DNA of 22,619 nucleotides from Bacteroidia bacterium (GCA_025999255.1 BNXB01000019.1:1-22619), one strand, 5' to 3'. Counted from the first letter of the stretch, positions 8,179-15,877 are shown. Notes: a model not told the origin generated them from the letters alone. A program made the numbers and translations.

Positions 8179-9390
8179 ATGAAAGAATCCATCCGGGTAT
8201 TTTACTGTTTATTAGCACTTTATGTTGCTGGCATTACGAATGTATTTTCCCAAACCGATCCCAAATATCTTGCAGGATCCGTTCCGGAAATCAATGGGAA
8301 AGTCATTTTTTCCGACACTTTACAATTTCAGGGAATGAATGTTTCCCAAGTTTATGAATACGCCTTGATATGGGCGGAAGCGAACTACAACACAGAAGAG
8401 AGTCGCGTAGCTTACACCAATAAAGAGCAGGCCGTTATCTCCTGCCGGGGAAAATCGGAACTGGTTTTTTCATCCAGCGCTTTATCCCTGGACCGGGCAT
8501 TCATGAACTACCAACTTAATCTTTACTGCCTCAATAACGCCTGTCGGATTGAAATGAAAGCCATTGCTTACGAATATAACGTCGCAAATAAACGTGAACC
8601 GGAAAAATATTACGCGGAAAAATGGATCACCGATAAAGAAGCATTAAACGGCAAAGATAAATTATACCGGGGTAACGGCAAATTCAGGATTAAAACCATC
8701 GACTTGTTCGACGATATTTGTAACAGTTTGAACCTGAATATTCTAACCGGAAGAACTCAAGAGCCGCCCGTAATCCGGCAACGTCCACCGCAAAATAACG
8801 CTGTTGTTGAAACCCAACCCGTTCAACAAGCAACCGGCACCGTCTCTAAACAGGAAACAGCAGCAACGACAAACGGAACTGTTCCTCAAGGATTCAGGAA
8901 ATTAGATCCGAAACAAATACCGGGAAACATCATCAAAATGCTGACAGACGATTGGATGCTGATTACTGCAGGAAATGATACTAAATTCAATATGATGACT
9001 GCCAGTTGGGGCGGACTGGGCACACTCTACGGCAAACCGGTAACATTCTGTTTCATCAATCCGGCACGTTTCACTTATCAATTAATGGAATCGGGAGATA
9101 CCTACACCCTTTCGTTCTACACCGAAGCCTATCGTGAGGCGCTGCGATACTGCGGTTCTTCCTCCGGTAGAGATACCGATAAAATCAAAGGCTCCGGATT
9201 GACGCCTGTTTCTATGCCTTCCGGAGCCAAATCATTTTCGGAAGCCTGGTTGATTATCGAATGTAAAAAATTAGTCTCACAACAATTCCAATGGGAAAGT
9301 GTTAAAGACGAAAAAATCAGAGACGAATGGAGTAAATCCCAGTTCCATAAAATGTATGTCGGAGAAATTCTGAATGTTTGGGTAAAATAA
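8179..9390 (+). CDS. Exported DUF4468-flavin reductase-like fusion protein
   Basis: 403 residues in two domains. A signal peptide (about 1-25, ending VFSQ) points to the periplasm or cell envelope. Residues 36-188 resemble DUF4468, a TBP-like domain of unknown role in Bacteroidetes exported proteins (KVIFSDTLQFQGMNVSQVYE onward). A Pro/Gln/Thr-rich linker spans about 191-238. Residues 239-403 match flavoredoxin-type FMN-binding flavin reductases, with DDWMLITAG, NMMTASWGG (271-279), GKPVTFCFINP, YCGSSSGRDTDK (324-335) and FHKMYVGEI. The flavin domain is normally cytoplasmic, so its export is odd. It probably binds FMN, but substrate and electron donor are unknown. It converges on the ROK kinase with an 8-base gap. 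I found only a weak promoter (TATTTTTA at 8131-8138). Confidence 0.8.
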   Translation: MKESIRVFYCLLALYVAGITNVFSQTDPKYLAGSVPEINGKVIFSDTLQFQGMNVSQVYEYALIWAEANYNTEESRVAYTNKEQAVISCRGKSELVFSSSALSLDRAFMNYQLNLYCLNNACRIEMKAIAYEYNVANKREPEKYYAEKWITDKEALNGKDKLYRGNGKFRIKTIDLFDDICNSLNLNILTGRTQEPPVIRQRPPQNNAVVETQPVQQATGTVSKQETAATTNGTVPQGFRKLDPKQIPGNIIKMLTDDWMLITAGNDTKFNMMTASWGGLGTLYGKPVTFCFINPARFTYQLMESGDTYTLSFYTEAYREALRYCGSSSGRDTDKIKGSGLTPVSMPSGAKSFSEAWLIIECKKLVSQQFQWESVKDEKIRDEWSKSQFHKMYVGEILNVWVK

Positions 9391-9398
9391 AAATCTCT

Positions 9399-10358
9399 TT
9401 ATTCCCAGGCCAGGGCGCTGGCCCCCAAAATAGCGGCTTCCGCTCCTTTCAGTTCGGAAAGGAGCAGTTTTGTTTTTCCTTTGAATACATTCAACACATT
9501 TTCATCCAATGATTTTTGAATCGGTTCTTCAAGGTATTTCCAGGACCCGGCCAATCCACCGAATAAAACAATTGCTTCGGGACTTGAAAATGCGATAAAA
9601 TCGGCAAAAGCCTCTCCCAGAATCCGCCCGGTATAATTGAATATTTCAATGGCCAATTCATCTCCTTCTTCCGCCGCCTCAAATACATCTTTCGATGTAA
9701 TCGACCGGTCGATAATATTTCTCAATGAACTTGGAGTATCTTTTTCCGATAAAAATTCGCGTGCCGAACGGGAAACTCCATTGGCTGAAGCATAAGTTTC
9801 CAGACAACCGGAACGTCCGCAACCGCAAACCCGTCCGTTATGCCGGACCGATATTACATGTCCTAATTCTCCGGCAAGCCCGTCGTGACCGACAATTAAC
9901 TCTCCTCCGGCTACAATTCCACTACCAACACCGGTACCAAGCGTAATCACAATAAAATCTTTCATCCCTTTTGCCACCCCATAGGTCATTTCTCCTACTG
10001 CAGCCGCATTGGCATCATTAGTCAGCTTACAGGGAAAATCCGTACGATCGGATACCATCTGAGCCAGAGGAACCACAATCCCTTTTGCCCATTCGATATT
10101 TGCCGCTTTTTCTATTGTCCCGGTTTTGTAATTACCATTCGGGGCTCCAATGCCTATTCCTTTAATCTGATCTTTTAAACCGGATTTTTCAACTAATGTA
10201 TTCACCGCTTCAGAAAGGGCGTCGGCATACGATTCCCCTGTCTTGTGGGCTGTCGTATCAATTGCCGTCTGATATAAAATTTCTCCTCTGGCATTCACAA
10301 TTCCAATCACAGTGTTAGTGCCTCCCATGTCAATGCCGATTACATACTGTTTACTCAT
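9399..10358 (-). CDS. ROK-family sugar kinase, probably glucokinase
   Basis: Cytoplasmic ATP-dependent hexose kinase, 319 residues from the start I chose. An ATG 39 bases upstream (10397) would add 13 hydrophobic residues and lies almost at the predicted transcription start, so MSKQYVIGIDMGG is preferred. Motifs: phosphate-binding DMGGTN (10-15), catalytic NDAN (114-117), ELGH (164-167) and the zinc-binding CGCGRSGC (178-185) of the ROK signature, then SPEAIVLFGG near the end. ROK members phosphorylate glucose, N-acetylglucosamine, N-acetylmannosamine or fructose. The lack of an N-terminal winged helix rules out the repressor branch. Divergent from nagB through a shared intergenic region, so an amino-sugar substrate is also possible. 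Confidence 0.9.
   Translation of the reverse strand: MSKQYVIGIDMGGTNTVIGIVNARGEILYQTAIDTTAHKTGESYADALSEAVNTLVEKSGLKDQIKGIGIGAPNGNYKTGTIEKAANIEWAKGIVVPLAQMVSDRTDFPCKLTNDANAAAVGEMTYGVAKGMKDFIVITLGTGVGSGIVAGGELIVGHDGLAGELGHVISVRHNGRVCGCGRSGCLETYASANGVSRSAREFLSEKDTPSSLRNIIDRSITSKDVFEAAEEGDELAIEIFNYTGRILGEAFADFIAFSSPEAIVLFGGLAGSWKYLEEPIQKSLDENVLNVFKGKTKLLLSELKGAEAAILGASALAWE
9442..9477 (+). terminator. Terminator of the DUF4468-flavin reductase gene, inside the convergent kinase gene
   Basis: GCTCCTTTC (9442-9450) pairs perfectly with GAAAGGAGC (9457-9465) around a six-base loop, followed by AGTTTTGTTTTT. It is 52 bases past the + strand stop codon, yet lies within the 3' coding part of the minus-strand kinase, where it encodes LLSELKGAE. 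The T-tract is on the + strand only. Confidence 0.75.
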
Positions 10359-10394
10359 AAGATAATAAATGATTAAGATATTAATGATATTTCG

Positions 10395-10425
10395 CAAAAT
10401 TAAGAAGACTTATCCATTATTCAAA
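10395..10425 (-). promoter_or_regulatory. Promoter of the ROK kinase gene
   Basis: On the minus strand TTTG (10425-10422), 19 bases, TAATTTTG (10402-10395): full consensus. It predicts a start near 10388 and a leader of about 30 bases, which excludes use of the ATG at 10397. Confidence 0.75.
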
Positions 10426-10434
10426 TATTTTCCA

Positions 10435-10442
10435 TAGTTTTG
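10435..10442 (+). promoter_or_regulatory. -7 box of the nagB promoter
   Basis: TAGTTTTG matches TAnnTTTG, 37 bases before the nagB ATG. The expected -33 position (about 10411-10415) lies between the two boxes of the divergent kinase promoter, so the two promoters occupy the same DNA. Confidence 0.5.
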
Positions 10443-10479
10443 TAGTCTAATTTCAATCTAAATTAAAAATTCAGGTCAT

Positions 10480-11271
10480 ATGCGTTTAATTATCCAACCA
10501 AACTACGAAACCTTGTCGCAATGGACGGCAAATTATGTAGCGGCTAAAATCAATGAAATAAATCCAAATTCCGGAAGACCGTTTGTTCTGGGATTACCGA
10601 CCGGTTCTTCCCCATTAGGGATGTATAAATGCCTGATTGAACTCAATAAGCAAAAAAAGGTTTCCTTTCAGGATGTAATTACTTTCAATATGGATGAATA
10701 CATCGGCCTGCCGAAAGAGCATCCGCAAAGTTACCACAGTTTCATGTGGGATAATTTTTTCAAACACATCGATATCAAGCCGGAAAATGTAAATATCCTG
10801 AACGGAAATGCACCGGATATGAATGTAGAATGTTATAATTATGAAGCTAAAATGAAATCGCTGGGAGGAGTCGATCTTTTTCTTGGAGGCATCGGCCCGG
10901 ACGGACACATCGCTTTCAACGAACCGGGATCCTCTTTGGCTTCACGTACCCGTGTCAAAACGTTGACCACCGATACCATCATCGCCAATTCACGTTTTTT
11001 CGACAACAACATCAACAAAGTTCCCAAAACAGCAGTAACAGTCGGGGTAGGTACAATCCTGGATGCAAAAGAAGTGTTAATTATGGTGAACGGACATAAC
11101 AAAGCCCGCGCATTAGCCCAGGCAATTGAAGGTTCCGTAAATCAAATGTGGACAATCACAGCATTACAACTGCACGAAAAAGGAATTATTGTTTGTGATG
11201 AAATGGCTACCGATGAACTGAAAGTCGGCACCTACAAATATTTCAAGGACATAGAAAAGGATAATCTTTAG
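10480..11271 (+). CDS. nagB: Glucosamine-6-phosphate deaminase
   Basis: Cytoplasmic enzyme converting glucosamine 6-phosphate to fructose 6-phosphate and ammonia, the last step of N-acetylglucosamine and glucosamine catabolism. 263 residues (E. coli 266), co-linear with E. coli numbering. Active-site residues: Asp72 in NMDEYIGL, Asp141, His143 and Glu148 in [11 protein letters not shown]; phosphate loop LPTGSSP (39-45). The E. coli allosteric pocket is also present (Ser151, Ser152, Arg158, Lys160, Tyr254), so activation by N-acetylglucosamine 6-phosphate is likely. It is the short form without the large C-terminal extension of some Bacteroidetes homologues. No nagA or transporter is adjacent in this window. 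Confidence 0.96.
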   Translation: MRLIIQPNYETLSQWTANYVAAKINEINPNSGRPFVLGLPTGSSPLGMYKCLIELNKQKKVSFQDVITFNMDEYIGLPKEHPQSYHSFMWDNFFKHIDIKPENVNILNGNAPDMNVECYNYEAKMKSLGGVDLFLGGIGPDGHIAFNEPGSSLASRTRVKTLTTDTIIANSRFFDNNINKVPKTAVTVGVGTILDAKEVLIMVNGHNKARALAQAIEGSVNQMWTITALQLHEKGIIVCDEMATDELKVGTYKYFKDIEKDNL

Positions 11272-11308
11272 TATTAAATAAAAAAAATGCTACTTACAAG
11301 AAACATTT

Positions 11309-11707
11309 TTGATTATTTTTTGCTATTTGCAAAAAACATTTTACACCTTTGCAGAAAATGCAAAATTGTTGAATTTAGTTTCCTATAAAAGCAAAACGAT
11401 TGGCGACCTTACAAAACCCGACAAAGTATTGCTTAACAACACTAATTTGTCATATTTGTACGGCGAAAATGCAAACATTGGCAGTGCAAGGGAAACATTT
11501 TTTGTTAATCAGTTAAGTGCCGTTGCCGATGTTATACTTGTACCACAGGGGGATTTTATGGTGGATAACTACACTTTTGAAGTCGGCGGAAAGAGAAAAA
11601 CTTTTGACCAGATAAAAGACATTCCGAACAGTTTTGTTGTAGCCGATGATATTGAAATAGGTCATAAAAACAAAATCCCGCTTTGGCTGTTTGGAATGCT
11701 GTATTAA
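11309..11707 (+). pseudogene. Remnant of an AAA ATPase with DUF4143 (COG1373 type), C-terminal part only
   Basis: An open frame of 132 codons whose last ~115 residues match the C-terminal DUF4143 end of Bacteroidetes ATP-binding proteins. It shows LTKPDKVLLNNTNLSYLYG, then ETFFVNQL, FEVGGKRK, PNSFVVADDIEIG and the ending IPLWLFGMLY. The N-terminal AAA domain with Walker A and B (about two thirds of the protein) is absent; upstream is the end of nagB. Homology fades near the FYTFAENAKL segment, and the first codons are probably not original. The intact family is widespread, often in accessory regions, with no well-settled role. Not expected to be functional. Confidence 0.75.
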
Positions 11708-11734
11708 TGAAAAAAATGACAAACTGAACTCACG

Positions 11735-11926
11735 TTAATTAATTACATAGCCCGAAAGACTCGCAGGTAAATTTTTTTCTACGTGATAGGTCCGGGCAAA
11801 CTGCATGATCAATGCCATTGTTTGTTTACGAGGATCCTTATAAACACGACATTTTTCCTTTTTCATTGCATCACAATAATCTTTCCATTCATTCGGTGTA
11901 GAGATTTGACTCATAGGCGTTTTCAT
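11735..11926 (-). CDS. Small protein following the ECF sigma factor, unknown function
   Basis: 63 residues from the ATG at 11926; in-frame alternatives at 11959 (74 residues) and 11914. The charged sequence includes WKDYCDAMKKEKCRVYKDPR, then QTMALIMQFARTYHVEK and a LSGYVIN ending, with two Cys and no membrane segment or signal peptide. It lies 63 bases downstream of the sigma factor gene on the same strand with no terminator between, so it is probably co-transcribed. I recognise no named domain. A cytoplasmic partner or modulator of the sigma factor is possible, but it lacks the membrane topology of a typical ECF anti-sigma factor. Confidence 0.6.
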   Translation of the reverse strand: MKTPMSQISTPNEWKDYCDAMKKEKCRVYKDPRKQTMALIMQFARTYHVEKNLPASLSGYVIN

Positions 11927-11989
11927 TTTTGTTCTGATAATCTGATAAAAAAACGCCAAATAAAAAGATATATTGTGTATCAGGGCAAA

Positions 11990-12583
11990 TTAATCGTGGG
12001 TCAGGATCATATTTTTTTCTTCAGCCATCCTACGCATATTCAAAATGGCATAACGCATGCGTCCCAAAGCCGTATTGATACTTACTCCCGTAATATCCGC
12101 AATTTCCTTGAAACTCAAATCCTGATAATAACGAAGTACCAATACTTCTTTTTGATTCTCAGGAAGATATTCTATCAATTTTTTCACATCCGAAAGAATC
12201 TGTTCCTTCACCATCATATCTTCAATAGTTCCATCGGAAAGCTTGGAATTATTAAACAAATCCACTTCACAATCATCGTTGGAAATCGTTTGTTCATTTT
12301 TTTCCTGACGAAAATTATCAATAATCAGATTATGTGCTATACGACTGATCCAGGCACGGAATTTTCCGTTTTCGGTATATCGACCCTGTTTAATAGTAAT
12401 AATAGCCTTAACAAAAGTTTCCTGAAAGATATCTTCTGCCAATTCACGATTACGTACTATAAAATAAATATAGGAATAAATATTACTTCTGTGACGATTC
12501 AACAGGATGTCAAAAGCGGAATTATTGCCCTCAGCATAAACCACAACCAACTGCTCGTCGGTCATCTTTCTTAAATTTGTCAT
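11990..12583 (-). CDS. ECF-type RNA polymerase sigma factor
   Basis: 197-residue sigma-70 family factor that directs RNA polymerase to a specific promoter set. Region 2 spans about 24-92 (ELAEDIFQETFVKA for core binding, then FRAWISRIAHNLIIDNFR). Region 4 spans about 136-186, with LPENQKEVLVLRYYQDLSF and the helix-turn-helix EIADITGVSINTALGRMRYA. Regions 1 and 3 are absent, as expected for ECF factors. An acidic inter-domain linker (about 100-125) holds a single Cys105. No FecR-like or membrane anti-sigma gene is adjacent; the only downstream partner is a 63-residue protein. A full promoter precedes it with an unusually long leader of about 87 bases. Its own regulon is unknown. Confidence 0.93.
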   Translation of the reverse strand: MTNLRKMTDEQLVVVYAEGNNSAFDILLNRHRSNIYSYIYFIVRNRELAEDIFQETFVKAIITIKQGRYTENGKFRAWISRIAHNLIIDNFRQEKNEQTISNDDCEVDLFNNSKLSDGTIEDMMVKEQILSDVKKLIEYLPENQKEVLVLRYYQDLSFKEIADITGVSINTALGRMRYAILNMRRMAEEKNMILTHD

Positions 12584-12676
12584 TACTTTTTACTTTATGA
12601 TTATTTGAGTAATGATTCTGCTATAGGCAATTCAATTTTAAAGGTGAAATCTTAAATGACATTAACTTATATATTA

Positions 12677-12708
12677 CAAAGATAAGAAAGAAAAACTATG
12701 ATTCCAAA
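12677..12708 (-). promoter_or_regulatory. Promoter of the ECF sigma factor gene
   Basis: On the minus strand TTTG (12708-12705), 20 bases, TATCTTTG (12684-12677): complete primary-sigma consensus. The predicted start is near 12670, leaving about 87 bases of A/T-rich leader before the ATG. Confidence 0.75.
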
Positions 12709-12785
12709 TAAATTGAACTTTATTTATAAATTTTAGCGAATTATTGAACAAAACCTCAAATTTTAAGGACAAAACCTTTATTTAA

Positions 12786-12913
12786 TTGATAATTGATAAT
12801 TGACAATTGACAATGAATTTACACACGAAAATCATTATCAATTGTCAATTATCAATTGTCAATTGTCAATTGTCAATTATCAATTGTCAATTATCAATCG
12901 TCAATTGTCAATT
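12786..12913. repeat. Inverted array of ATTRTCA heptamers
   Basis: The 328-base gap between the sigma factor and FadL-like genes holds this array. Right block: eleven head-to-tail 7-base units ATTGTCA/ATTATCA (one ATCGTCA) at 12834-12910, plus ATT. Left block: four units in the opposite orientation (TTGATAA twice, TTGACAA twice) at 12786-12813. A 20-base unique spacer separates them. The blocks can fold into a long A/T-rich hairpin of about 28 bp. The right block runs into the stop codon of the FadL-like gene, so it may serve as that gene's 3' end or terminator. The rest of the gap (12584-12785) holds the sigma factor promoter and nothing else I can see. Confidence 0.9.
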
Positions 12914-14492
12914 AAAATTTGTATCCTAAAGTGAGGACCCCTTTATACATTTTATTCTCAAATTTGGCAGGAGTGGAATCTACTAAAAGTTGAGCATCAC
13001 TGAAATATTTCGGGAAATAATACAAGTCGTCCGTTTGGGTACGATAAACAAAAGCGGCATCCATATAGAAGTTTTTTGTAAAACGATATCCCAACCCACA
13101 AGTAATGTAATTAACATCTCCTTCAATAGTATAATGAGGTATTGTTCCTGTACTGGAAATCATGATTCCTACATTTCCATCTTTCACTTGTTTCACATAC
13201 GGATTTTGCATCCAGGCATATCCGGCACGAATAGAGAATTGAGGCGTTACCCTGTATTCCGCTCCAATCCTTACAGTCGAAGCCTTCCTGAAATCTTCAT
13301 TAATATAAAGATTCTCATTATTATCATAATATGCAGAAGAACCATTGCTATCTTGCATATCCATTGCCGTATAATCAGTCAACTCATAATCCAGACTGAC
13401 AATAGCATTTGCCCCTATAATACCGGCGATACTGGCTGTCCAACGGTGAGGGGTTTGCAACTTATAATCAAAAACACCATAAGGATCCTTATCCGGTGCC
13501 GATGCTTCCGTTTTTTCAATTTTATCGTCGAAAGTAATTTCGGAATAAATATCTCCCCAGAAACTGCGACTCATATTATACCATGTCGGAGAATGATAAG
13601 ACAGTCCTATTCTCAAAGCATCAACAGGTCTGAAAATAGCTCCTAATGAAACCCCATAACCCGAACCATCTTCCGTTAAACTGTTTGTCAGGTCAAATCC
13701 GTCTGTAGTATTTCCAAAAAATTCAGAATAGCGGGACGAAATAGAATAATGCATATCCGTCAAAGAAAATGTAACTCCCAGGTACAATTTTTCAGAAAAA
13801 TTAGTACCCAAAGTAAAATCATACGTTTCAACAGAGCCTCTTTCAGATATATTCAATTCCGGATCGACAGTCTCATTATCAAATAGATAAGTATCATACC
13901 CGCCGGATACCGGTTTGATGAGATTACCGTTAAAGCCCAGAATATCAATCCAGGGAGCTCCGCTATCCCTGTAAGGATCAAACCCCTGACGGGCTTGTAA
14001 TTCATCTATGGTATGACCCGACATTGTAGCATCTTTAGCTATCCATTTCGCCAGGGAAGATCGCATTCCTTTCCCGTAAGAAGAATAATTCCGGTCAAAA
14101 TTTTTGAGGCGGTTATATGCAAATCCGAAATTAATGCTTGAAACCGTTTCATCACCCATAGGAAAATAACCTATGTAAGCAATATTATCAAAATTAAATT
14201 TGAAGCGACTATCGGAAGCCGTAGATCCTCCAAAATCTGTTTTAATATTAGCTGAAGAAAAATTCAGGGTAGTCAATACTTCGGAAGAACGATACACCCC
14301 TACTCCTGCCGGGTTAATTGCAACCCCGGTGATATCACCTCCAAGGGCTCCGAATGCGCCTGCCATACCTAACCCTCTGGCCGATCCATACAAATCGGTT
14401 TTAGAACTCCTGTGGGCATCCATTTCTCCTTGTCCATATACCATAACAGATGCAAAAAAAACCACTACGAAAATTAATAAGATTCGTTTCAT
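12912..14492 (-). CDS. OmpP1/FadL-family outer membrane transport protein
   Basis: Outer membrane beta-barrel of the FadL/TodX/OmpP1 family, which admits hydrophobic molecules such as fatty acids or aromatics; Bacteroidetes members are often labelled hemin receptor without proof. 526 residues. Signal peptide about 1-20 (ending VMVYG). The N-terminal hatch segment is recognisable: GLGMAGAFGALGGD, then GVAINPAGVGVYR with the family's NPA motif (about 60-63). Many amphipathic strands follow, ending in TLGYKF with terminal Phe. The start codon lies 35 bases after the low-complexity secreted protein gene with no promoter or terminator between, so the two are probably one transcript. Substrate unknown. 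The stop codon sits at the edge of the heptamer array. Confidence 0.87.
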   Translation of the reverse strand: MKRILLIFVVVFFASVMVYGQGEMDAHRSSKTDLYGSARGLGMAGAFGALGGDITGVAINPAGVGVYRSSEVLTTLNFSSANIKTDFGGSTASDSRFKFNFDNIAYIGYFPMGDETVSSINFGFAYNRLKNFDRNYSSYGKGMRSSLAKWIAKDATMSGHTIDELQARQGFDPYRDSGAPWIDILGFNGNLIKPVSGGYDTYLFDNETVDPELNISERGSVETYDFTLGTNFSEKLYLGVTFSLTDMHYSISSRYSEFFGNTTDGFDLTNSLTEDGSGYGVSLGAIFRPVDALRIGLSYHSPTWYNMSRSFWGDIYSEITFDDKIEKTEASAPDKDPYGVFDYKLQTPHRWTASIAGIIGANAIVSLDYELTDYTAMDMQDSNGSSAYYDNNENLYINEDFRKASTVRIGAEYRVTPQFSIRAGYAWMQNPYVKQVKDGNVGIMISSTGTIPHYTIEGDVNYITCGLGYRFTKNFYMDAAFVYRTQTDDLYYFPKYFSDAQLLVDSTPAKFENKMYKGVLTLGYKF

Positions 14493-14527
14493 ATCAGTAA
14501 TGTTTTTATTATTCTACTTCTATAAAT

Positions 14528-15877
14528 TTATCTACGACCGCCTGCAGAACGGCTACTTCCACCACTGCTACTGCTACTACTACCTCCTGCTCCGGAAGAA
14601 GAACGGCTACTACCGCTACTACCGGAAGAAGATGAACCGGAAGATGAATAAGAACTACGACTACTACTGCTACTGCTACTGCTACCACTATTACTGTTGG
14701 AAGACCTTGAATAATCTCCTCCGGAATAAGTGGAAGAACCTGTACTCCGGCTACGGGAAGAAGAAGCCGGATTACTATAATTATTATCGGATGAACTCCT
14801 TGATTGTTCCGTACTTACACGAGTCCTGGCTCTATTCGTTTCTGATGATACTACGCGTGAAGGTTCTTGGGAAGCCTCAGTCGGGTTCCGGCGAACAGTC
14901 CGGACTCTTGATGTAGAAGTTCCGGCATCATTAGTAGAACGGGAAGCATCTGAAGAAGATACACGACTCCTTACACGGGAAGAAGACGTTCCGTATTCAT
15001 TGTCCACAGAACGGTTACGCCCACCGGCTGTTACACCTCGTACCCTGGAAGAACCGGAAGATGTTCCGTCACTTCCGCGGAGATTGGCTCGATCCCGTCC
15101 GGAACTGTACGTTCCACTTGAATTATATCGACCTCCGGCGCCACGACCGGTATGAGAGTAATAACCTCCTGATGAACGGCCGTAATAATAACCGCCGCCA
15201 CCATAATAACCTCCACCCCAGTAAGGATCATACCAACCGTAATATGGGCTATGCCACGAACTATACCATGGACTGTACCAACTGGAATACCACCACGGAT
15301 TATGCCACCTTGAACCATACCAGCCATAAGACCAAGACCACGGGCTGTTCCAACCGCCATAATATTGAGGCCCCCACCAGCCGGCGTAGCCGAAACCTCC
15401 ATACCCATACCGGTAAGGATCCCAGCCATATCCCCAATAATTATTATCTACATCCTGTTCTTCATCGGAAAAATCAAGAATGTAATTACCATTTTTATCA
15501 TAACGTATATTTACGTTATCTGATCCTATTACAGTTATTTTAGAAGGATCATGGAATTTAATAATCCGTTCCGTATATTGACCGTCAACGTAAGGAATAC
15601 TGTCTTCATCAATAATAATTTGTTCTTCATAAACAAGCGTATCATTGACAAACCGGCGATTATATTCGTCCACATCCCGGTTACCGGCAACAGCGCCACT
15701 GACAGTAACAACCCTGGGAGGCTGTTCTGCCGTTGTTTTTACTTCTTTCTTCTGTATTTCTTTCTTCTTATCTTTGGAAGAAGTATAGATGTCATCGTCG
15801 AAATCATTCGACTGGGCAACTACAGTGAATGCACAAAAAAGCATCACTAACAAAGAATACCACTTGATTGTTTTCAT
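14528..15877 (-). CDS. Secreted low-complexity protein, Trp/Tyr/Gly-rich then Ser/Arg-rich, unknown function
   Basis: 449 residues with four zones. Signal peptide about 1-22 (FCAFTVVAQ). A conventional, probably folded part follows at 23-140, with acidic DFDDDIY, Lys-rich DKKKEIQKKE and beta-rich IIKFHDPSKITVIGSDNVNI. Residues 146-240 are dominated by Trp, Tyr, Gly and Pro, with loose repeats such as WYSPWYSSW and GGGYYGGGGYYYG. Residues 241-449 are Ser/Arg/Gly-rich, passing to near-pure Ser tracts and ending AGGRR. There is no membrane segment after the signal and no sorting domain. I recognise no family with a known role. The composition resembles adhesive, matrix or phase-separating proteins, but that is inference. 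It is the first gene of a probable operon with the FadL-like protein. Confidence 0.75.
   Translation of the reverse strand: MKTIKWYSLLVMLFCAFTVVAQSNDFDDDIYTSSKDKKKEIQKKEVKTTAEQPPRVVTVSGAVAGNRDVDEYNRRFVNDTLVYEEQIIIDEDSIPYVDGQYTERIIKFHDPSKITVIGSDNVNIRYDKNGNYILDFSDEEQDVDNNYWGYGWDPYRYGYGGFGYAGWWGPQYYGGWNSPWSWSYGWYGSRWHNPWWYSSWYSPWYSSWHSPYYGWYDPYWGGGYYGGGGYYYGRSSGGYYSHTGRGAGGRYNSSGTYSSGRDRANLRGSDGTSSGSSRVRGVTAGGRNRSVDNEYGTSSSRVRSRVSSSDASRSTNDAGTSTSRVRTVRRNPTEASQEPSRVVSSETNRARTRVSTEQSRSSSDNNYSNPASSSRSRSTGSSTYSGGDYSRSSNSNSGSSSSSSSSRSSYSSSGSSSSGSSGSSRSSSGAGGSSSSSSGGSSRSAGGRR

Noticed and set aside
5357-9390. Polysaccharide utilisation locus around the rhamnosidase
   Set aside because: No SusC/SusD pair, sensor or second glycosidase is present; the TonB receptor upstream is of the metal/cofactor type and is separated by a tRNA unit.
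11319-11351. TTTG-N21-CACCTTTG promoter-like sequence in front of the ATPase remnant
   Set aside because: The -7 box has C for T, and the homology to the ATPase family seems to run through it, so the match is probably coincidental.
11783-12574. Plus-strand open frame of 263 codons opposite the sigma factor
   Set aside because: Antisense shadow; the minus strand encodes clear sigma regions 2 and 4.
12786-12913. CRISPR array
   Set aside because: The units are seven bases with no spacers between them, and no cas genes are present.
15031-15850. Open frames on both strands opposite the low-complexity gene
   Set aside because: Produced by the skewed Gly/Tyr/Trp/Ser codon content; none has a signal, motif or promoter of its own.
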